Source of the DNA: Hymenobacter norwichensis DSM 15439
GTDB taxonomy: Bacteria; Bacteroidota; Bacteroidia; Cytophagales; Hymenobacteraceae
Assembly (NCBI RefSeq): GCF_000420705.1
Contig: NZ_ATVL01000007.1
Coordinates: 682,001-746,000, forward strand
Reading direction: 5' to 3'
DNA length: 64,000 nucleotides
A program made the translations under genes and the position numbers. The first letter of the stretch is position 1, and every line of letters begins with the position of its first letter. The notes beneath the pieces were generated by a model that was not told the origin of the DNA, did not search any database, and saw only the letters and a program-made list of their open reading frames with translations. This document shows positions 19,662 to 26,803 of this stretch, piece after piece.

Positions 19662-21044
19662 TTACTTCAGCTCTTTGATTTTGATGCTCCGAAACGACAC
19701 GTTGTTGCCGTGGTCTTGCAGCAAAATGTGCCCAGCCGGGGCCTCTCCAAAGTTCGGCCACACCTTGTACTTGCTGATGGCCACCAGGTCTTTGAACTCC
19801 TGGGAGCCGCGCGTGTATTCCAGCACTTTGGCGCCGTTCAGGTAATGTTCCACCCGGTTGTCGGGGTACACCATCACGCGCCCCACGTTCCAGTCCCCGA
19901 TTTTGTGAATGAAGCGCGGGTTTTTATCGGCCTTCTTGAGGTCGTAGAGCGAGGCCAGCGTGCGGTTGCCGTCGCGCCCGAGCTTGGCGTCGGGGTGCAG
20001 CTCATCGTCTAGCACCTGATACTCCAGGCCAATAGCTGACCCCGTGCTTTGCTCGGCCAGCGTCACGAAGTATTTCACGCCGCTGTTGGCGCCCGGCGTC
20101 AGCTTGAACTCAAACGACAGGTCAAAGGCCTTGTACTGGCCATTGGTTACAATGTCGCCGCCATTGGTTGATTCCTTGCCTTCGGCGGGCAGCACGCTCA
20201 TCATGCCATCACTCACCTGCCAGCCTTTGGCCGGAAAAGCTGTGCCTTTGGCACTGCGCCAGCCCGCCGAGGATTTGCCATCGAACAGCAGCTTCCAGCC
20301 GTGCTCTTTCTCGTAGGGCGTCAGCATGTTGGGCATAAAGTTGACCACGTAAATGTCGGTAGGGAAGGCGCTTGGCTTGAGGCCAGTGGTCTTGATTTTG
20401 ATGTTCTTGAAGTACACCTTTTTGCCTTCCTGCTCTTTGGTGGTGATGCCGTGCACCTGCAAGCCAATAAAGCCCTTGGCATCCACCGGGTCTACCACGT
20501 AGGCCACGGGCGTGCCGTTCAGCCAGGTTTTCATCTCGTTGCCGATGCATTCCACTTTCATGTGGTTGTACTGCCCCACCTTGAAAAGCGGCTTAGCCTT
20601 GGGATTCAAATCCAGCGGGTACAGCCACTGCCGGCGCGCCTCATCGTACACGCCCCCCGACCAGCTCCGCTCGGACGGGTCGATTTCCACCTGCCGGCCG
20701 TACACTTTGTTCTCGAAACCGGGCGTGTTGAAGTGGCTGCGCGTTTGCACCCCCGAGTTGCTGACGTTGCTTTCCAGCATAATGTCCAGTTCCAGCTGAA
20801 AGTCGCCGTACTCTTTCTCGGTGACCAGAAACGTGTTGCCGGAGTTCATCACCGTCGTCCCAATGATGGCGCCGTTTTCCACTTTGTAGTCGGCGGTGCC
20901 AGCCAGGCGCTTCCAGCCGGTCAGGGTTTTGCCGTCGAACAGGTTCTGCCAGGTATCGGCAGGGTCGACAGGAGCGGGGCGAGGCTGCACAAACGCCGCT
21001 GAAACCGCGGTGGCGCAGATAACGAAGGTCGTAAGCTTTATCAA
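19662..21044 (-). CDS. Secreted protein with two DUF1080 (3-keto-glycoside hydrolase/lyase-like) domains
   Basis: Two related beta-jellyroll domains are visible. The first (about residues 35-230) begins WQNLFDGKTLTGWKRL; the second (about 245-460) begins WKLLFDGKSSAGWRSA. Each carries the DUF1080 opening LFDGKxxxGW. A hydrophobic signal segment IKLTTFVICATAVSAAF starts right after a TTG at 21044, and no ATG is near, so TTG is the proposed start (460 aa). DUF1080 proteins have been shown in some Bacteroidota to cleave 3-keto-glycosides; with the neighbouring oxidoreductase this suggests an oxidise-then-cleave pathway. Duplication within one chain is notable. Start confidence is moderate. Confidence 0.83.
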   Translation of the reverse strand: MIKLTTFVICATAVSAAFVQPRPAPVDPADTWQNLFDGKTLTGWKRLAGTADYKVENGAIIGTTVMNSGNTFLVTEKEYGDFQLELDIMLESNVSNSGVQTRSHFNTPGFENKVYGRQVEIDPSERSWSGGVYDEARRQWLYPLDLNPKAKPLFKVGQYNHMKVECIGNEMKTWLNGTPVAYVVDPVDAKGFIGLQVHGITTKEQEGKKVYFKNIKIKTTGLKPSAFPTDIYVVNFMPNMLTPYEKEHGWKLLFDGKSSAGWRSAKGTAFPAKGWQVSDGMMSVLPAEGKESTNGGDIVTNGQYKAFDLSFEFKLTPGANSGVKYFVTLAEQSTGSAIGLEYQVLDDELHPDAKLGRDGNRTLASLYDLKKADKNPRFIHKIGDWNVGRVMVYPDNRVEHYLNGAKVLEYTRGSQEFKDLVAISKYKVWPNFGEAPAGHILLQDHGNNVSFRSIKIKELK

Positions 21045-21360
21045 CTTGGTGGAATTAGGAATGGTGGAGGATGTAGTGCGAGTAGGAGGGTCACTTGCCA
21101 GAAAACTCAGGCAGCAAGTAGCATCTAGTGGTACTTGATGATGAAAAGGCAAACGATTTCGGTGGTGCGTTTTTCGTTGCCCTTTTTCCAGTGGCGCGCA
21201 GGAAGCAAGAGAAGGCCTTAGAGCTAAGGTGTGCCTTTCGCAACCAGGCAAAGTGCTTGATATGCTAATCTATAGGCAAATACAATCCAATAGCCAATAT
21301 TCTGGGCTTTAATTGCGCAATCGTTTACGAAGAGCGAAACTATTAGCGCCTAGTGGCAGA
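21045..21360. other. Upstream region of the DUF1080 operon
   Basis: 316 bp between the DUF1080 TTG start and the IS630 end. No gene is supported. A weak operator-like word CGCAATCGTTTACG (21316-21329) matches 10 of 14 positions of the palindrome CACAATCGATTGTG. The promoter for the three minus-strand genes should be here. Confidence 0.5.
21316..21329. promoter_or_regulatory. Weak candidate operator upstream of the DUF1080 operon
   Basis: CGCAATCGTTTACG keeps the CAATCG half of the proposed operator, but the other half is poor. It is about 270 bp from the DUF1080 start and 31 bp from the IS boundary. Confidence 0.25.
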
Positions 21361-21370
21361 TATAGCAGAT

Positions 21371-21946
21371 TCACGAACGGTGTACGTGATAGCCGCAGTG
21401 GTTGAACCACGCGGTGGCGTCGTCACGGGTAATCCACTGCAAGGCGGTTTGAATGGCCGCTTCCAGCGCCTCACGGGTGCGAGCCTGCGCTTGGCGCAAG
21501 ATGGTTTTGAGCTTGCTCCAGGCCTGCTCGACCGGGGTGAAGTCGGGCGAGTAAGGCGGTAAAAACAGCAGCTGCACGCCGCGGACAGCCAGCGCTTCCG
21601 GCAGCCCGCCGAGTTTATGCACGGCCAGGTTATCCAACACCAACACGTCGCCGCGGCGTAGTTGCGGACCCAGTACACGGCCCACGTAGAAGGCAAAGTT
21701 GTGCTGGTTCAAGGCGCCGTCCAGCAGTTGCACCGCCGTCAGGCCGCGCACGCCCAGCACCCCAATCAGCGTTAACGCCCGCCCACGCCGGAGCGGCACC
21801 GCCTGCCCTACACGTTGGCTGCCTGCTGCCCGCCCGTAGTGCCGGCAGTAGTCCAGGCGCACGCCGGTCTCATCCAAAAAGTAAAACCGGTGCACATCGC
21901 GGCGGGTGGCGATGGCTTCTACATGCTGGCAACGCGCGTCGCGCAC
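21371..21946 (-). CDS. IS630 transposase, C-terminal DDE part (frame B)
   Basis: 191 residues from the first start-like codon (GTG at 21946), but the frame is open further up to the slippery A-run and is probably entered there by -1 frameshifting. Catalytic residues: first Asp in FLDETGVRLDY, second Asp in VLVLDNLAVHK, and Glu in PPYSPDFTPVEQAW, the DDE triad of IS630 transposases. The stop codon lies inside the left inverted repeat. Confidence 0.9.
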   Translation of the reverse strand: MRDARCQHVEAIATRRDVHRFYFLDETGVRLDYCRHYGRAAGSQRVGQAVPLRRGRALTLIGVLGVRGLTAVQLLDGALNQHNFAFYVGRVLGPQLRRGDVLVLDNLAVHKLGGLPEALAVRGVQLLFLPPYSPDFTPVEQAWSKLKTILRQAQARTREALEAAIQTALQWITRDDATAWFNHCGYHVHRS

Positions 21947-21962
21947 GCGGGGCGTGTCGCGT

Positions 21963-22328
21963 TCAGTGGCGTGCAGGCTTTTTTTTGCGGCGCAGCCCGT
22001 GCTCGTCGAGTACGCGCCAGACCGCCCCGAGGCTCACACACTGACCGCTTTCGGCCAGCAACCCGTCACGCAGCTCCGCCAGCGTCGCGTCTGGCTGCCG
22101 CTCGACCTGCGCCACCAGCCACGCCTGCGCCGCCGCACTCAGGCAGCGCGGCGGTCCGCCCCGGCCGGGCAAAGCTGCCACCTGACCGGTCTGTCGCTGC
22201 CGCCGCAACAGGTTGCCTACAAAGGCCCCGCTCACGCAAAAGCGCTGAGCCACCTGCGCCTGCCGCGCCCCCGGCTCAGCGCACGCCTGGGCCACACGCT
22301 GGCGTAAATCCAAAGAATAGGCTTGCAT
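21963..22328 (-). CDS. IS630 transposase, N-terminal DNA-binding part (frame A)
   Basis: 121 aa starting MQAYSLDLRQRVAQA with a helix-turn-helix (RQAQVAQRFCVSGAFVGNLL) that recognises the element ends. Near its end the sequence reads CGC AAA AAA AAG (T-run 21979-21986 on the plus strand), giving the heptamer A AAA AAG in frame. A -1 slip there joins it to the DDE part; without the slip, translation stops at 21963. Such two-frame organisation is known for IS630 elements. Confidence 0.9.
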   Translation of the reverse strand: MQAYSLDLRQRVAQACAEPGARQAQVAQRFCVSGAFVGNLLRRQRQTGQVAALPGRGGPPRCLSAAAQAWLVAQVERQPDATLAELRDGLLAESGQCVSLGAVWRVLDEHGLRRKKKPARH

Positions 22329-22415
22329 ACAACTGCTTACGTAGCCCGGACGCGAACAGCTACACCGTTCTTGAATCTGCTATAACATACGTGTGGCTAA
22401 GGCTAATCGAAACCG

Positions 22416-23576
22416 CTACGCTGGAGTGGGCACCGGCTTGGGTTTGATGGCAATGCCCGCTGCTAGTACTCCTACCGCGGCCCCAACTACCGCCACAAGT
22501 GCAAAGGAGATACGCAGATTAAAGATCTCACCTAGCAACCCAATCAGCGGCGGTCCCGACAGAAACCCCAGGTACCCAATGGTGGAAACTAGCGCCAGCG
22601 CTACCCCCGGCGACACGGTTTGCGCCTGCCCGGCAGCAGAGTAAGCCAGCGGCGTAACCGATGCAATACCAAACCCAACCAGCAAAAAGCCCAGAATAGC
22701 AGGCACCAAATACGGGAAAACCACTGCCGTTAGCAGCCCCGAGGCAATAAGCGCGCTGCTGACTTGCAGCATGCGGGCCGCCCCGAAACGGTGCGTGAAG
22801 TAATCGGCGAGGAAGCGGCCCAGGGCCATGGTGCTCATGCAGGCCACGTAGCCGCTGGTTACCAGCGTGGCATCGGGACGCACTACCCGCTGGAAATACA
22901 TCCCGCTCCAGTCGAACATGCAGCCTTCGCAAAGCATCCCGCAAAACGCAATCAGCCCGATGCGCAGTAAATATGGCTCGGGGCGGCGCAAGCTCATGCC
23001 GCCGGATTCGCTGCCTTCGTCGTGGCGCACGGTGAACGGGTGCGCGCCCAGCACCAGCAGCAGCCCCAGCACGGCCACCAGCAAGAAGTGGGAGAGGGGC
23101 GACTGTTGCCAGCCAATCAGCAACGTGCCCAGCGCCCCGCCCAAGAAGCCCGCCAAACTCCAAAGCCCGTGAAACGACCCCATGATGGGTTTGCCGTAGT
23201 GTGCCTGCACATTAATGGCCTGAGTGTTCACCGATACATTCACCAGATTGCCGGCAAAGCCAAACAGTGCTAGCGCCGCGGCTAGCGTCCAGAAATGCTC
23301 CACCCACCCGAGCAGCGGCAGAAACACCGCGTATAGGATGGCCGCTAACAGCACCACCGTTCGGCTACCCCAGCGGTGCACTAGCCAGCCGGCCAGCGGC
23401 AACGCGGTGAGGGCGCCCACTGGCATGGCCAGCAGCAACTGGCCAAGGTCGCCTTCACTCAACCCCAGCTTCAAGCTGATGTCGGGAATGCGGGAAGCCC
23501 AGCTGGCGAAACAGATGCCTGCCTGGAAGAAAACGGCCGCAACGGCAATCCGGCTTCGGGTAATTGAAAGCTGCAT
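22416..23576 (-). CDS. Major facilitator superfamily transporter
   Basis: A 386-aa inner-membrane protein with about 12 hydrophobic segments. The N-terminus FQAGICFASWASRIPDISLKLGLSEGDLGQLLL and the mid-loop SFHGLWSLAGFLGGALG are typical of the YbjJ-like MFS branch. Substrate is unknown. It is divergent from the GH39-like gene, and a perfect palindromic candidate operator (23611-23626) lies between them, so it may belong to the arabinose regulon as a sugar or sugar-derivative transporter (inference). The IS630 element ends 34 bp after its stop. Confidence 0.88.
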   Translation of the reverse strand: MQLSITRSRIAVAAVFFQAGICFASWASRIPDISLKLGLSEGDLGQLLLAMPVGALTALPLAGWLVHRWGSRTVVLLAAILYAVFLPLLGWVEHFWTLAAALALFGFAGNLVNVSVNTQAINVQAHYGKPIMGSFHGLWSLAGFLGGALGTLLIGWQQSPLSHFLLVAVLGLLLVLGAHPFTVRHDEGSESGGMSLRRPEPYLLRIGLIAFCGMLCEGCMFDWSGMYFQRVVRPDATLVTSGYVACMSTMALGRFLADYFTHRFGAARMLQVSSALIASGLLTAVVFPYLVPAILGFLLVGFGIASVTPLAYSAAGQAQTVSPGVALALVSTIGYLGFLSGPPLIGLLGEIFNLRISFALVAVVGAAVGVLAAGIAIKPKPVPTPA

Positions 23577-23610
23577 ATAAAGGAATAATCGGGCAAAGGT
23601 ACGCGCAGGT

Positions 23611-23626
23611 ACACAATCGGTTGTGT
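23611..23626. promoter_or_regulatory. Candidate operator ACACAATCGGTTGTGT between MFS and GH39-like genes
   Basis: Arms ACACAA/TTGTGT are perfect around TCGG. It lies 35-50 bp before the MFS start (23576, minus strand) and 60 bp before the ATG at 23686, so one site could control both divergent genes. Confidence 0.65.
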
Positions 23627-23685
23627 TTGGCAGACAGGAATGCTAGCTTGCTTCGAACGTTCTTGCTCTCCCAACCCCACCACGT

Positions 23686-25506
23686 ATGCTAAAGCTGGCC
23701 ATATCTTCCTGTGTGAACCGTAGCGCGGAAAGCCGTTCCGCGCCGAACACAGCGAGTTCCTGCATGTGCATGTATGGTGCGGTACCAGATACTCGCGCTG
23801 TTCGTTGCAGAACGGCTTTTCGCGCTACAATTTTTTATGCCGTTTGCTTGCTGTTGTTGGCCGCTGGCCCTGCCAAAGCTCAAACACCTGCTGCCCCGGT
23901 GGTTATTCAGGTGGATTTGGCGAAGCCGAAAGGCCCCATGTACCCAATGTGGGCCTACTTTGGGTATGACGAGCCGAACTACACCTACATGAAGGACGGG
24001 CAGAAGCTGCTGACGGAACTAGCCGCCCTGAGTCCGACCACCGTGTACGTGCGCACCCACAACCTGCTCACCACCGGCGACGGGACGCCTGCCCTCAAGT
24101 GGGGCTCTACTAACGCCTACACCGAAGACAAAAAAGGCCGGCCCATCTACAACTGGAAAATAGCCGACCAGATATTCGATACCTACTTGGCGCGGGGCAT
24201 GAAGCCCATTGCCCAAATCGGGTTCATGCCCGAGGCGTTATCGTCGCACCCGGTGCCGTACCGCCACCATTGGAAGCCCGGCGACAACTATAACGACATC
24301 TACACCGGCTGGGCCTATCCGCCCAACGACTACAAGAAGTGGAATGAGCTTGTGTACCAATGGGTGAAGCACTGCGTGGCGCGCTACGGCGAAGCTGAGG
24401 TGAAAAGCTGGCCCTGGGAACTGTGGAACGAGCCGAATATCGGCTACTGGAAAGGCACGCCCGAAGAGTACAGCAAGCTGTTCGATTACACCGAAGAAGC
24501 CGTGCACCGTGCCTGCCCCGGCATCCAACTCGGCGGCCCCGAAACCACTGGCCCAGGCTGGGATAAGGCCGCCGACTTTCTGCGCAACTTCTTGCAGCAC
24601 TGCGCCACCGGCACCAACTACGCCACCGGCAAATCCGGCACCCGCCTCGACTTCATCACCTTCCACGCCAAAGGCGGGCCGAAAGTGGTGGAGGGCCACG
24701 TGCGCATGAACATGGGCACCCAGTTCAAGGACCTCACCGAAGGCTTTAAAATCGTGGCCTCGTTTCCGCAGTACCAGAAGCTGCCCATCATCATCGGCGA
24801 AAACGACCCCGAAGGCTGCGCGGCCTGCTCCGTAGATTTGAGCCCGGAAAATGCCTACCGCAACGGCACCATGTATTCCAGCTACACCGCCGCCGCCTAT
24901 GCGCACTTATATGAGCTAGCCGACGAGTACAAGGTGAATCTGCTGGGTGCGGTAAGCTGGTCGTTCGAGTTTGAAAACCAGCCCTGGTTTGCCGGTTTCC
25001 GCGACTTAGCCACCAACGGCGTCGGTAAGCCGGTGCTGAATGTATTCCGGATGATGGGCCTGATGGGCGGGCAGCGCGTAACCGTCAGCAACGCTACGGC
25101 GCTGTCGTTGCAGGACGTGCGCCAAGGCCAGCAAACCCAGCGACCCGATATTAGCGCCTTGGCCTCTACCGATGGCCGCTCCGCCAACGTGCTCGTCTGG
25201 AACTACCACAACGACGACCTGCCCGCGGCGGCATCGGAAGTTGAAATTGTGCTGCAAGGTATAACCGCGCCGCAAGCCCTAGCCCAGCACTACCGCATCG
25301 ACGGCGAGCATAGCAACTCCTACACGGTGTGGCAGAAAATGGGTTCCCCGCAAAACGTATCGGCCACCCAACGCGCCCAGCTGGAGCAAGCTGGCCAGCT
25401 GGCCCTACTCGATTCGCCGGCCTGGGTGAAAACCAAAGACGGCAAAACCACCCTGCGCTTTACGCTCCCGCGGCAAGGCGTTTCGCTGCTAAAACTGACT
25501 TGGTAG
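23686..25506 (+). CDS. GH39-like secreted glycosidase (xylosidase/arabinosidase)
   Basis: A 606-aa frame encoding a clan-A (beta/alpha)8 glycosidase. WPWELWNEPNIGYWKG supplies the acid/base Glu249 and LPIIIGENDPEG the probable nucleophile Glu372; WNEPN is the usual GH39/clan-A form. GH39 enzymes include beta-xylosidases and alpha-L-arabinosidases; substrate is unresolved. The hydrophobic signal segment IFYAVCLLLLAAGPAKAQ (cleavage about residue 66) lies unusually far from the first ATG because a 109-bp palindrome (23720-23828) occupies codons 12-48. Other starts are the ATGs at 23764 and 23770 inside the palindrome. The start is therefore uncertain. Confidence 0.82.
   Translation: MLKLAISSCVNRSAESRSAPNTASSCMCMYGAVPDTRAVRCRTAFRATIFYAVCLLLLAAGPAKAQTPAAPVVIQVDLAKPKGPMYPMWAYFGYDEPNYTYMKDGQKLLTELAALSPTTVYVRTHNLLTTGDGTPALKWGSTNAYTEDKKGRPIYNWKIADQIFDTYLARGMKPIAQIGFMPEALSSHPVPYRHHWKPGDNYNDIYTGWAYPPNDYKKWNELVYQWVKHCVARYGEAEVKSWPWELWNEPNIGYWKGTPEEYSKLFDYTEEAVHRACPGIQLGGPETTGPGWDKAADFLRNFLQHCATGTNYATGKSGTRLDFITFHAKGGPKVVEGHVRMNMGTQFKDLTEGFKIVASFPQYQKLPIIIGENDPEGCAACSVDLSPENAYRNGTMYSSYTAAAYAHLYELADEYKVNLLGAVSWSFEFENQPWFAGFRDLATNGVGKPVLNVFRMMGLMGGQRVTVSNATALSLQDVRQGQQTQRPDISALASTDGRSANVLVWNYHNDDLPAAASEVEIVLQGITAPQALAQHYRIDGEHSNSYTVWQKMGSPQNVSATQRAQLEQAGQLALLDSPAWVKTKDGKTTLRFTLPRQGVSLLKLTW
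23720..23828. repeat. 109-bp palindrome (family D) inside the signal-peptide region
   Basis: 38-base arms (23720-23757 and 23791-23828) match at 32 of 38 positions; the ends are GTAGCGCGGAAAG and CTTTTCGCGCTAC. The same end GTAGCGCGGAA forms a shorter hairpin at 29701. It interrupts what would otherwise be a short normal signal peptide. Confidence 0.85.
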
Positions 25507-25542
25507 GAGTGTAAGCGGCTTTACCTTCACTACTCAAAAAGG

Positions 25543-25642
25543 CCGTCATGCAGAGGCGGAGCCGAAGCATCTCGCGTGCTGACGTTGATAGACTAACTCA
25601 ACGACGCTACGCGAGATGCTTCGGCTCCGCTCTGCATGACGA
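25543..25642. repeat. Palindromic repeat family A, copy 4
   Basis: Arms GTCATGCAGAGGCGGAGCCG...CATCTCGCGT and the near-perfect reverse complement (25609-25640) lie between the convergent GH39-like and GH43 genes. Extra A and T residues flank both sides, so it may also act as a bidirectional terminator. Confidence 0.92.
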
Positions 25643-25695
25643 CCTTTTATCTTCTCGTAAGTAGACAAATGTGCGAAGCCACGCCTATCTGTATT

Positions 25696-26700
25696 TTACT
25701 TCGCCGGTTTCACACCTTCGGTGGTCATTACCACCCGTTTGAGCGTGCCATCCTTGTTGTAGTTCAGGTAATCAATGCAGACGGAACGGCGGTAGCTGCC
25801 GCCATCGGTGTTGATGGCGCCGTTGTGGTAGATGAAGTACGACTGGCCTTTGAAGTCGATGATGGACTGGTGGTTGGTGTTGGAATTGCCAGCTATTTCG
25901 TTTAGAATGCCCTTATACTCCCACGGACCCTCAATCTTGCGGCTCATAGCGTACACAATCTTCTCGGGGAAGCCAGACGCGTAGGAGAGGTAGTACCAGT
26001 CGCCGCGCTTGTGGACCCAAGGGGCCTCGGTGAAGTTGGGCAGCGCCACTTTGTTGATGGGGCCGTCCAGTTCGGTCATATTGGGCTTGAGTTTGGCGTA
26101 GTAGCACGTGGTGTTGCCCCAGAACAGGTAGGCTTGGCCCTTTTCGTCTATCCAAACCGAGGGGTCGATATCGGCCCAGCTGATTTTGTCGTCGGGCGTC
26201 ATGTCGCTCGTAATCAGTGCTGAGCCACGAGCATCTTTGAAAGGGCCGGTGGGGCTGTCGGCTACTGCTACGCCAATTGCTTTGCCCTTGACGGTGGCGT
26301 GCTCCACGGCCGCATACCAGTAAAACTTACCGTTGCGCTCCACCACCTGCGAAGCCCACGCATCGTCTTTGGCCCACGTGAAATCCTTGACGGCGAGGGG
26401 TGAGGCGTGTTCGGTCCAGTTCACCATGTCGGTGGAGGAAAAGCACAGCCAGTCGTGCATCACGTAGCGTTCCTGCCGGGCCGGTGCTTCGTCGTGGCCA
26501 GTGTAGAGATACACGGTTCCTTTGTGCACGAAGGCGGCCGGGTCGGCAGTGTACTTCTGCTTAATGATGGGGTTGCCCGCCGGTGCCGTCGAAGCTGGGT
26601 TTTGAGCTAACACCGAGGGCACGGTCATCATTCCTAATAAGCCAGCGAAGGCGGCGTAGCGGAATAAGGAAACAGCTTTTTTGTGGGAGTTTAAGGGCAT
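25696..26700 (-). CDS. GH43-family glycosidase, secreted
   Basis: 334 aa from the ATG at 26700, with a signal peptide ending SVLAQ; the open frame starts at 26775, but that would put the candidate operator in the coding region. A five-bladed beta-propeller pattern is seen. TADPAAFVHKGTVYLYTGHDE gives the N-terminal general base Asp, ADIDPSVWIDEKGQAYLFWG the pKa-modulating Asp, and FTEAPWVHKRGDWYYLSYA the acid Glu, the GH43 triad. GH43 covers arabinanases, arabinofuranosidases and xylosidases; exact activity is undecided. A perfect operator-like palindrome lies 19-37 bp upstream. Confidence 0.9.
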   Translation of the reverse strand: MPLNSHKKAVSLFRYAAFAGLLGMMTVPSVLAQNPASTAPAGNPIIKQKYTADPAAFVHKGTVYLYTGHDEAPARQERYVMHDWLCFSSTDMVNWTEHASPLAVKDFTWAKDDAWASQVVERNGKFYWYAAVEHATVKGKAIGVAVADSPTGPFKDARGSALITSDMTPDDKISWADIDPSVWIDEKGQAYLFWGNTTCYYAKLKPNMTELDGPINKVALPNFTEAPWVHKRGDWYYLSYASGFPEKIVYAMSRKIEGPWEYKGILNEIAGNSNTNHQSIIDFKGQSYFIYHNGAINTDGGSYRRSVCIDYLNYNKDGTLKRVVMTTEGVKPAK

Positions 26701-26718
26701 TCTGGAATGGTGAAGAAT

Positions 26719-26737
26719 TACACAATCGATTGTTAAA
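26719..26737. promoter_or_regulatory. Candidate operator upstream of GH43 gene
   Basis: TTACACAATCGATTGTTAA contains the perfect palindrome ACAATCGATTGT (26722-26733), immediately upstream of the GH43 start at 26700. A version lacking four bases sits at the same distance upstream of the second GH43 gene (33164-33178). Confidence 0.65.
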
Positions 26738-26803
26738 ACTAAACAAAAAAACCGGCTTGGCGCTGCTAGTGCCAAGCCGATTTCAACCTAGTCGGTTACT
26801 CGA

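Larger units (their letters stand above)
21363..22382 (-). mobile_element. IS630-family insertion sequence, 1020 bp
   Basis: Terminal inverted repeats start TAGCAGATTCACGAACGGTG on the left and TAGCAGATTCAAGAACGGTG on the right (read inwards), with one mismatch in 20. The element is flanked by TA on both sides, the target duplication expected for IS630/Tc1-like elements. It encodes a two-frame transposase on the minus strand and nothing else. It lies between the DUF1080 operon promoter region and the 3' end of the MFS gene, which it does not interrupt. Confidence 0.93.
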
